A stretch of 64,000 nt of DNA, taken from assembly GCA_965229635.1 (NCBI GenBank), contig OZ245894.1:5084001-5148000 (forward strand), given 5' to 3'. The DNA is from BQJU01 sp965229635 (GTDB lineage: Bacteria; Bacteroidota; Bacteroidia; Chitinophagales; Saprospiraceae). Below are positions 9,026 through 16,083 of the stretch, in pieces. Each line of letters begins with the position of its first letter. The first letter of the stretch is position 1. The position numbers were made by a program, and so were the translations under genes. Below the pieces are notes generated by a model. It saw nothing but the letters and a program-made list of their open reading frames with translations, did not search any database and was not told the DNA's origin.

Positions 9026-11140
9026 ATGAAAAAGTATAAATTATTAATGCTTGCCTTCATAGTGTTGACTATTACATCCTGCAAGGATGATTTTCTCATC
9101 TCAGAGGCTCCATCGTCCGTAGATGAGGACGTGGTATTTGCTACCCCCTCCGAGGCTACAAGTTTTCTGATGGGCGTTTACGAATCGTGGTACGGGGTAC
9201 CCCGGCTCTTACATTACGAAACTGAAGCCGTAGGGTCAGATGAAGGATGTCATCCCGAAAATTACAGCTCTCAGGGTAGACATATTCCCGAAGGTCTTTT
9301 TGCTTCAGAATTCCCGATCGACGATGGCAATTCACGAAATACCTGGACGATCTACTACAAATGTATTAGCCGACTAAACATCATGATTGATGTAATCAGC
9401 AATAAAGAAGACTATATCAAGTCGGCGGCAGATGGAGAGACAACAGAATGGACACATCTATATGGGGAGGCCGTGACGATGAGAGCTAATATCTACAGGC
9501 TACTAGTCCGGTTTTTTGGAGACGTTCCCTACATCGATTTTGCCATAAGAAGTAGTGAGGAGGCAGATGGCCTTGGCCTTACTTCAAGGGATGAAATCTA
9601 TGACTCAGAGATTGCTGCCCTAAAGGCTGTTGAACCGTTGATGTACCACATCGGCGAATCTGGGCTGAATGCTGAACGTTTTACCCGTTCCTATGCCCTT
9701 GCACTGATTGGTGAACTTGCGCTGGATGCAGCAGGTTGGCAAACACGCCGCACTGACTTTGATTATGGCAGTGTAAATTTTGAGCAAAAAGGGATAGAAA
9801 ATTCTACATGGCAGGCTAAGTATGTTCGACGTACGGACTGGCAGAGTTATATGCAAATTGCAAAAGAATACCTGAGCAGAGCGATTAATGAAGGTGGCGC
9901 CTATCTGATTACCGTAGACGAAAGAGGGCCCGAATTTGACAACCCCTTCCAAAGGGCTTTTCAATACAATATGGATCTCCAGGTCAGCCCTGAATCATTG
10001 TACGAGGCAGGGTACACCCGAGGATTTAACTCGGATTTTCCTTATTCTTTCGGTCGTCCATCCGGGGGCGGTGGTTCTAATGCTTATCCTCCTAAAAACT
10101 ATGGTCAGGGACGCATTTATGCCAGCTATTACTATGGTGATTTTGACCCCGAAGACAAACGTCGGGACGTAACGGCCTGTGTAACTGCTAACTCAGGAGC
10201 AGCTTCTGAAAAGATGATCGACTTCACTCCTGGTAGCCGGGAGAAAGGTGGATTGTCAAACAACAAACTAGACGAAGCCCGTTTTGATGATCCTTATACC
10301 GCCAGACAGAGACAATCCGGGTGTAACTGGGCGATGCTGAGAGTGGCTGATGTTATTTTGAACCTGGCCTATGCTCATGCCATGCTGGGAGAAGAAGGAG
10401 ATGCCAAAGAACAATTTAAAAAAGTCAGAAGCAGGGCATTTTCTGCCAATAACCAGGCAACAAAAGTGGATGCATATATTAATGCTATGACGGGAGAAGA
10501 CCTGATTGACGGCATCATGAAAGAAAGAATGCTTGAGCTTGGTGGTGAAGGACGTGTAAGATGGGATATGATTTCTTCCGGTAAAATGCCTGAAAGAATC
10601 AAGGCTCGCAGGGATGCCCAAATTGCAATGGTTGAAGGTCTTAAGACAAATGGATATTATACTTTCGAAAATGGAGTAACTATCTCCAACTACGTTTGGA
10701 CCAAGTATGTCCGAATGAGTGATATCGATCCTGGTCTAAACCTCCTGACTACGCAAACGCCCGAAGCAATTACACCTGATGATCCAAGATATCCTGTTTT
10801 AGTTCCGGGCTGGCGGGGCACAAGTGACCTCTGGGTTGACTATATTGCCTCATTAACAAGCGACCAGGTAAATCTGGCCATTCGTGGTCTTTACAACTAT
10901 ATCGATCCTGAAGGACCGGAGGCCGCAGCATTAGAAGCTGATGGTTATGAGAAAACAGATTGGGGGGCAAATATTGTGGCCTATGAAAGTCAATATACCT
11001 CTGATATATTCCGGGGCTATCCTGATGATTATTTTACTCAAGGTCAACCTCCTCGTTACGTAAGAGCCATTCCTTCCGAGACAATCTTATTGTCTAGCGG
11101 GTTGATTACTCAAGGATATGGGCATGAAGACCCCAGATAA
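9026..11140 (+). CDS. SusD/RagB-family outer membrane glycan-binding lipoprotein
   Basis: SusD proteins cap the SusC barrel and bind the glycan at the cell surface. This one has 704 residues, longer than the usual 500-600. A lipoprotein signal ends in LTITSC, with the lipidated Cys about residue 19. The N-terminal SusD-like region carries the usual pattern of a ‘YESWYG’ helix followed by TPR-like helices, and the conserved MLELGGEGRVRWDMIS near the C-terminal half matches the family signature (ERxxELxxEGxRWxDxxR type). It is translationally close to susC (18 bp). The hairpins at 11139-11169 and 11212-11264 probably end the transcript. Confidence 0.92.
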   Translation: MKKYKLLMLAFIVLTITSCKDDFLISEAPSSVDEDVVFATPSEATSFLMGVYESWYGVPRLLHYETEAVGSDEGCHPENYSSQGRHIPEGLFASEFPIDDGNSRNTWTIYYKCISRLNIMIDVISNKEDYIKSAADGETTEWTHLYGEAVTMRANIYRLLVRFFGDVPYIDFAIRSSEEADGLGLTSRDEIYDSEIAALKAVEPLMYHIGESGLNAERFTRSYALALIGELALDAAGWQTRRTDFDYGSVNFEQKGIENSTWQAKYVRRTDWQSYMQIAKEYLSRAINEGGAYLITVDERGPEFDNPFQRAFQYNMDLQVSPESLYEAGYTRGFNSDFPYSFGRPSGGGGSNAYPPKNYGQGRIYASYYYGDFDPEDKRRDVTACVTANSGAASEKMIDFTPGSREKGGLSNNKLDEARFDDPYTARQRQSGCNWAMLRVADVILNLAYAHAMLGEEGDAKEQFKKVRSRAFSANNQATKVDAYINAMTGEDLIDGIMKERMLELGGEGRVRWDMISSGKMPERIKARRDAQIAMVEGLKTNGYYTFENGVTISNYVWTKYVRMSDIDPGLNLLTTQTPEAITPDDPRYPVLVPGWRGTSDLWVDYIASLTSDQVNLAIRGLYNYIDPEGPEAAALEADGYEKTDWGANIVAYESQYTSDIFRGYPDDYFTQGQPPRYVRAIPSETILLSSGLITQGYGHEDPR

Positions 11141-11169
11141 TTGGTTGTCAGAAAGACACAAAACCAATT
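11139..11169 (+). repeat. Inverted repeat at the susD stop codon (AATTGGTT / AACCAATT)
   Basis: Eight-bp arms at 11139-11146 and 11162-11169 overlap the susD stop codon. It could shield the mRNA 3' end. There is no T-run. Confidence 0.4.
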
Positions 11170-11211
11170 GAAATTGTAAAAATAGTGTTTCTGTAAATCG
11201 ATATTTAAGAA

Positions 11212-11264
11212 CAGGCGCCTGTGCAAGGTCCAATATCCGGATTTTAAGCAGGCGCCTGCCTTTT
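11212..11264 (+). terminator. Long hairpin after susCD, possible terminator
   Basis: CAGGCGCCTG occurs at 11212-11221 and again at 11249-11258. Because it is self-complementary, the two copies can pair across a 27-nt loop. CCTTTTATA follows. It lies between the converging susD and DsrE-like genes. Confidence 0.5.
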
Positions 11265-11274
11265 ATAATATCTT

Positions 11275-11763
11275 CTAAATAAACATCAAGTGCGTATTCT
11301 CTCCCGCGGCTTTGTCGTAGAAATCACCGACAGTAAGAATACCGTCAATTTCGTCGATCAGTTTATCGCGGTCCAGGTGGAACATATCCATAGCGAGTTT
11401 ACAAGCCCACAATTTGACGCCGGACGCGTTGAGGATTTCCAGAAACTCTCCTACGGGAGGAATATCCAGTTTTTCCATTTCCTTCTTCATCATCTTGGTA
11501 GCAATGGCTTCCATACCGGGCAGTCCTCCAATCATCGTGGGGATGTGCATGGCCGGATTACCCACGGTGGCTACGTGTAAGTGCTCCAGTTTTTCCTTTT
11601 GTACGGCTTCCAGGCCAAAGAAGGTAAAGAAGATTTCGGCTTCAATTCCTTCCATTCTGGCACCGTTGGCCAGGATAAAACAGGCATAAACATTATCGAT
11701 GGTGGCTTTGGATAAGATCAGCATGATTTTTCTGACCTTTCCGTTATTTGCTGTGGTTCCCAT
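11275..11763 (-). CDS. DsrE/DsrF-like family protein (DsrE2-type)
   Basis: A 162-residue protein of the DsrE superfamily, small proteins that carry persulfide sulfur on a conserved cysteine. The central part (KIMLILSKATIDNVYACFILANGA) has the expected alternating strand and helix. C121 in KLWACKLAMDMF is the likely sulfur-carrying residue; C28 is the only other Cys. The N-terminal ten residues look like extra lead and the true start could be internal, near MLILSK. It is the last gene of a leftward trio with a TusE-like protein and a sulfide:quinone oxidoreductase, which points to handling of sulfane sulfur released by sulfide oxidation. Confidence 0.82.
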   Translation of the reverse strand: MGTTANNGKVRKIMLILSKATIDNVYACFILANGARMEGIEAEIFFTFFGLEAVQKEKLEHLHVATVGNPAMHIPTMIGGLPGMEAIATKMMKKEMEKLDIPPVGEFLEILNASGVKLWACKLAMDMFHLDRDKLIDEIDGILTVGDFYDKAAGENTHLMFI

Positions 11764-11806
11764 GATGCTTGATTTTGTGGTTAGGATTCAGTGTTTAGAA
11801 CACCCT

Positions 11807-12115
11807 TTAGATACAGCTTACCGGCTTAGGAATTCCGGCAATTCTACTGGCTCTCTTCAGCGGACCATCGGGGAATAGTGCATAAAATTCCTTGATGGAC
11901 ACTACCCCACTCTTGCCTACTTTTCGAATGCTCAGCGGCACTTCGTTTTTGTATTGGTCCTGTAGGTACTCAATCACTTTCCAGTGATCATCTCCCAAAG
12001 TGATACCGTATTCATCTGCAATTTCCTGTGCAATGGCTTTATTCCATTGCCCCAGATCTTCGAGGTATCCTTCTTCGTTTACGGCTACATTAACGCCTGC
12101 TATTGACTTGTTCAT
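11807..12115 (-). CDS. TusE/DsrC/DsvC-family sulfur relay protein
   Basis: A 102-residue sulfur carrier of the DsrC/TusE family. The C-terminal arm reads IAGIPKPVSCI and keeps the penultimate cysteine (C101) that accepts sulfur. The second cysteine of true DsrC, about ten residues earlier, is replaced: LKRASRIAG has Ser where DsrC has Cys. That places it with TusE-like single-Cys carriers rather than with the DsrC of dissimilatory sulfite reductase, and no dsrAB is near. It lies between the DsrE-like gene (43 bp downstream) and the SQR-like gene (32 bp upstream). Confidence 0.88.
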   Translation of the reverse strand: MNKSIAGVNVAVNEEGYLEDLGQWNKAIAQEIADEYGITLGDDHWKVIEYLQDQYKNEVPLSIRKVGKSGVVSIKEFYALFPDGPLKRASRIAGIPKPVSCI

Positions 12116-12147
12116 TTTACTTTTATTTATGGTTAGTAAATATTATG

Positions 12148-13380
12148 CTAAAAATCTTTACCGGCTTCACTCATCGTTGCAGACACAAAAGGAATGTGTT
12201 TTCCTTTAATCAGCATATTCCAGTAAATCCAGCGGAAGGCCAGCTTACCGAGGTGGTTCATGTGGCTTTCCTTGAGGAGCCGCAGCGGTCCTACTCCCGG
12301 GAAGGGGAAAGTACCGGTGACGGGCTCGTGGGTATAGTTGAAGTCGATCAATAAGGCCTTGCCGTTACCGGTTTCGATGAAACAGTTGGCGTGGCCGTCA
12401 AATTCGTCTTTCAAAGGCTCACCGTTGATAAAGCGCATCACATTTTCGGTCAGGATTTCGCTTTCGAAGTGCGCTACACTACCAGCCTTGGAGGCAGGAA
12501 TATTGGTGGCATCACCGATGGCAAAGATGTTGTCACTGACCAGGGTCTGTAAGGTGGCTTTATCGGTCGGCACGTAGTTCAGTTCGTCACCGATGCCGGA
12601 GCGTTCCATCACCTCGCTACCCATGTTGGTCGGTACCGTTACCAGGAGGTCGTAACTGACTTCTTTGCCGCCGTAATCCACAATCGTCTTATTGGCTCCA
12701 TCTACGGATTCGATATTAAAATCCGGTATAATTTCAATGTTCTTTTCTTCCAGCAGGTAGGACAAGGTTTCCGTTGCTTTGGGCTTGGTAAAGGCCCCGC
12801 TCAAAGGCGTCACATACTTGATATTTACCTTATCTCTAATACCTTTGTTCTTAAAGAAAGAGTCGGCCAGAAAGGCAAATTCCAGTGGAGCCACCGGACA
12901 CTTAATGGGCATCTCGGCAATGTGGACCACTAAATCACCACCTTCCCATTCGCGCAGCTTATCCCGCAGATTTTTGGCACCGGTATAGGTGTAAAAATCG
13001 AAGATGTCCTTATGCCAGTATTCGCCCAGCATCCCGTCAATCTCCTGTGGTGCGATATCGGTACCGGTGGCAATAATTAGGATGTCGTAATCCACCACCT
13101 TGCCGTTCATCAGCTTGATCTGATTGTCATCAGGAACAATGCGGTCAATTTCTTCCGAAATCAGATTCACACCGTTCGGGATGAATTTCTTCACCGGCTG
13201 TTTCAATTGCTTGGGCTTGTAAAGGTCAAAGGGCAGAAACAGGAAGCCTGGCTGGTAGTAGTGCGTGTCATTCTTTTCTATAATAGAAATGTTCCACTCT
13301 GTTTTTTTCAATCGCTTTTGCAGCAAATTGGCCATGGTGGTTCCGGCCGTGCCTGCTCCGAGAATGATTATATTTTTCAT
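12148..13380 (-). CDS. Sulfide:quinone oxidoreductase-like flavoprotein
   Basis: A 410-residue FAD-dependent pyridine-nucleotide-disulfide-type reductase. The N-terminal dinucleotide fold is IILGAGTAGTTMAN, with an ATG motif at about 104 (IIATGTD) and the second FAD motif NIFAIGDATNIPASKAGS at 285-301. Two cysteines expected for SQR catalysis are present: C161 in IKCPVAPLE and C333 in HANCFIE. The third, more N-terminal Cys of many SQRs is absent. The C-terminal helix region (NHLGKLAFRWIYWNMLI) resembles the amphipathic membrane anchor. It would feed sulfide electrons into quinone and pass sulfane sulfur to the TusE-like and DsrE-like proteins encoded downstream. Confidence 0.85.
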   Translation of the reverse strand: MKNIIILGAGTAGTTMANLLQKRLKKTEWNISIIEKNDTHYYQPGFLFLPFDLYKPKQLKQPVKKFIPNGVNLISEEIDRIVPDDNQIKLMNGKVVDYDILIIATGTDIAPQEIDGMLGEYWHKDIFDFYTYTGAKNLRDKLREWEGGDLVVHIAEMPIKCPVAPLEFAFLADSFFKNKGIRDKVNIKYVTPLSGAFTKPKATETLSYLLEEKNIEIIPDFNIESVDGANKTIVDYGGKEVSYDLLVTVPTNMGSEVMERSGIGDELNYVPTDKATLQTLVSDNIFAIGDATNIPASKAGSVAHFESEILTENVMRFINGEPLKDEFDGHANCFIETGNGKALLIDFNYTHEPVTGTFPFPGVGPLRLLKESHMNHLGKLAFRWIYWNMLIKGKHIPFVSATMSEAGKDF

Positions 13381-13441
13381 CGTATTGGTTTTTATGATCG
13401 GGAGCTGGAGGGATGTTATCCCGCTTCCTCTAATTACACTT

Positions 13442-13472
13442 CAAAGGTACCGGGAGCGGCAGGAATTGCAAA
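13442..13472 (-). promoter_or_regulatory. Bacteroidota-type promoter for the sulfur operon
   Basis: On the minus strand TTTG (13472-13469), a 19-nt gap and TACCTTTG (13449-13442) match the -33/-7 consensus exactly. The predicted start is near 13435, giving a leader of about 55 nt before the SQR-like gene. A second TATTTTTG box lies farther upstream at 13544-13537. Confidence 0.7.
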
Positions 13473-13613
13473 TGACCTTTCTCAGCAAGGAGGGTTGCAG
13501 AGGTCATCGTGGAGAGTAATCTTGGACAGCTTTTTGCAAAAATAGGCACGCACCTTGGTTCGCCGGATCTGCTACGCAACAGCAGAGAAGCCTAGAGATC
13601 GCAAAGGGGGGGA

Positions 13614-15683
13614 TTAATCCATCCGCCGTTTCCACACCACCCCAAAGTCATCCACCACAATTTCCCTGCTGTCATTATTCCACAAATACACCTTGAGGGA
13701 ATCCGAAGGATAGTCCGACGGCAGGGTCACCTCAAAGCGGTTGCGTTCCCAACCATCGTGGCGCTGATCAACGAAGCGGGTGTTGGTATTGCGGTAAGCT
13801 TTTTCGTCGGGGGTTGTAGCCACAATCGTGACTTTGGGCTTGCCGTAATTCCATAAGGTGAAGGTGAATTGTTCACATGGCTGTACCGGCGTCAGGTAGG
13901 TGGTCATGGCGAAGGGATGCTCGGGAGAAAGGCGTAGGGCGTAATCGCCGGAATGAACGAGAGCAGTGTCCCTGGCAAAGGTCAGTTCAAAGGATTGACT
14001 TTTGTCCATGGTCTGCAGATGGCTGGAGTCGGCATTCAACTGCTCCATATCGCAAAAGAGCGTATCGCCTCTGGTCAGTGCCGAACGCTTTAGAGTATAT
14101 AAGGTATCCCCATATGGCTTGAGCAGGCTGTGATAAGGATGGGCCTCCATTATTTGGTGACAACCAAAAGTGTCAAAACTGACGGCGTATTCATCATCTA
14201 CCACAAACCACCAGCTTTTACTCCCCTTGATGTATGGATTGCGTGGACCGCTTTGGAACCAGCCGTTAAACTCAAACCCGCCATCGATATTTTCGGGTGG
14301 AATGCCTCTTTGTTCCATCAACTCATTAAGGGCATTCCAACGAGCCTGGTTCCATTGCAAATGATCGTGGGTAGCAGCCAGGGCAAAAAGCCCCATCAAG
14401 AGCAAAGCTGTAATGGCCATGCCCTTACGGAAATAGCCGACCCTATGCCGAGGTACCAAAAGCAACAATAGCACCAATGTCAGGGGCATGAAATAGCGGT
14501 CAAACTGGAAGTTGTCGATTAGCAAAAAGAACCAAAATCCTATTGCAGCGAACACCAGTCCAATTTTCCACCACCTCGTTGCGGGCCATTGTTGTGCCTT
14601 TCGGCCAATATCAATCAATCGCACCAGGCCAATCTGTAACAACAACCAGGCGCCCAAAAGCCCCGGTAAGACAAACATCCATCGCGGAAAAACCAGATCA
14701 GGGCTCCAATGATTATTGGCATTGGGTAATACGAGTGGACCGATTCCCGCATTGAAAAAAACATTGCCGGAAGGCAGCCAGTACCAGGAAATCTTGCCAA
14801 AGATGATGATGGGAATGGCACTCAATACCAGAAGCAGGATATCTAACTTCCGCCTGACCATAAATGCCAGTAGCAAAATTGGGAGCAGGAAAACTGCGGT
14901 ATTGTACAATACCAACCCACCGGTCAACCTGAGACGGTACTTCAGATAGTTAAAGGTAAGTCCTTTGATCAGTGCCGTGACGCTGCCAAAGGTGGGCGAC
15001 AACAATTCGTGTTGTTCCATATAGTATACATAGCCCTTGAGTGTACCCCAGCAAAGGACCAAACCAGCAAACGCTTGTAGCGCCGATTGCCAACTGAGCT
15101 TTCGCAAAAACCACGGAAGGGCAAAAGCCAGGGGCCACATCAATGCAAATTGGCGCAACAATACCGCAATCATGGCTAATGCTGTGGCTGCCCACCAGTA
15201 TTTTCCCGAGTCCTTTTGAAAGGCTTGATAGTATAGATAAAGATTTGCTGCCGACAGCGCCCAAAAGGATACATCGGTCATAAAAGAGAAGGACAGAGAA
15301 AGAAAAAGCGGGTTAAAGATAGCCGTCAAAGTAACCATCACCGGCCAAAACAGACCACCAACCAGTTTTTTGCTCAAATGAAAAAAGCACCAACTCCCGG
15401 CAATGCCCAAAACCAGCACCGAACACCGCAATACAGCAAAGGAAAAGCCAAAGATTTTGCAAAACAATGCTCCCCATAGCACCTGTAGCAACAAAGTCAT
15501 GCCCGGCCAATCTCCCGGGTCAAAAGTACCCGTCTGCAAGCAATGGTGTACCGATAAGGCGTAGGCCCAATCGTCATTTAACGGGAATTCACGTATAGGG
15601 TTTAAAACTAATATGATTGCCAACCAAAGCGTTGGTATCCAGTAACCAGAAGACAAAAAAGTAGCCGTGGAAGGGAGGCGCAT
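13614..15683 (-). CDS. Polytopic membrane glycosyltransferase-like protein (GT39/83 type)
   Basis: A 689-residue protein with about a dozen hydrophobic helices in residues 15-440 and a soluble, beta-rich region after about 520. The first periplasmic loop carries PLNDDWAYALSVHHC, the acidic pair expected in GT-C enzymes that use lipid-linked sugars (Asp-Asp or Asp-Glu after helix 1), and DWPGMTLLLQVLWG follows as in ArnT-like proteins. It may transfer a sugar to lipid or protein on the outer face of the inner membrane. Donor and acceptor cannot be told. The C-terminal domain (ending ENNDSREIVVDDFGVVW-like strands) has no name I can give. It stands alone; a terminator-like hairpin lies in its leader. 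Confidence 0.65.
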   Translation of the reverse strand: MRLPSTATFLSSGYWIPTLWLAIILVLNPIREFPLNDDWAYALSVHHCLQTGTFDPGDWPGMTLLLQVLWGALFCKIFGFSFAVLRCSVLVLGIAGSWCFFHLSKKLVGGLFWPVMVTLTAIFNPLFLSLSFSFMTDVSFWALSAANLYLYYQAFQKDSGKYWWAATALAMIAVLLRQFALMWPLAFALPWFLRKLSWQSALQAFAGLVLCWGTLKGYVYYMEQHELLSPTFGSVTALIKGLTFNYLKYRLRLTGGLVLYNTAVFLLPILLLAFMVRRKLDILLLVLSAIPIIIFGKISWYWLPSGNVFFNAGIGPLVLPNANNHWSPDLVFPRWMFVLPGLLGAWLLLQIGLVRLIDIGRKAQQWPATRWWKIGLVFAAIGFWFFLLIDNFQFDRYFMPLTLVLLLLLVPRHRVGYFRKGMAITALLLMGLFALAATHDHLQWNQARWNALNELMEQRGIPPENIDGGFEFNGWFQSGPRNPYIKGSKSWWFVVDDEYAVSFDTFGCHQIMEAHPYHSLLKPYGDTLYTLKRSALTRGDTLFCDMEQLNADSSHLQTMDKSQSFELTFARDTALVHSGDYALRLSPEHPFAMTTYLTPVQPCEQFTFTLWNYGKPKVTIVATTPDEKAYRNTNTRFVDQRHDGWERNRFEVTLPSDYPSDSLKVYLWNNDSREIVVDDFGVVWKRRMD

Positions 15684-15720
15684 AGCAGTAAATATCTACG
15701 ATGAAGCCCGAAAGATAATT

Positions 15721-15755
15721 AAAAAAGCCCAACCAGAAAACTAATCCTGGCGGGC
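15721..15755 (-). terminator. Terminator-like hairpin upstream of the 13614-15683 gene
   Basis: Read on the minus strand, GCCC (15755-15752) and CCAG (15750-15747 region) pair with CTGG (15736-15733) and GGGC (15730-15727), then six T residues follow (15726-15721). It sits 38-72 bp before the ATG of the same-strand gene. It is therefore either a leader attenuator or the end of a small leftward RNA from the 15760-16010 gap. Confidence 0.5.
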
Positions 15756-16013
15756 CCAAAAGTCATCCCTATGATTATATTTTTAATACTGTATTATCTG
15801 TTTACAAGCGAAAGATACATAATCTTATCAAAACAACATAATTGATATTACAATTTTAACAAATAATCCTTTTTTTTGAAGTGAATTGCCTTTTTTTTAG
15901 CCTTCAGGCAACGAAATTGACCTTGATGGGGTCTACCAATCAGACCACTAAGCATATCAACAGATTTTACCTATACGATTTGCCATTTCTTCCGACAGGA
16001 AGGGATGGCTTTT
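15756..16013. other. Gene-free divergent region
   Basis: AT-rich with no protein gene. It contains a small palindrome ATACTGTAT near 15788 and a GGTCT/AGACC hairpin near 15930-15945. It serves as the upstream region for the genes on either side. Confidence 0.4.
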
Positions 16014-16045
16014 TTTGTGGATTGCCTGCCGCTTGATTATCTTTG
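16014..16045 (+). promoter_or_regulatory. Bacteroidota-type promoter for the S46 peptidase gene
   Basis: TTTG (16014-16017), a 20-nt gap and TATCTTTG (16038-16045) match the -33/-7 consensus. The ATG is at 16084, which gives a leader of roughly 30 nt. Confidence 0.65.
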
Positions 16046-16083
16046 TCCAAATTTCCTTTCAAAAATAAAACCAAAACAGAATT

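Noticed and set aside
11807..12115. True DsrC of dissimilatory sulfite reduction
   Set aside because: The second conserved C-terminal cysteine is missing and no dsrAB genes are present.
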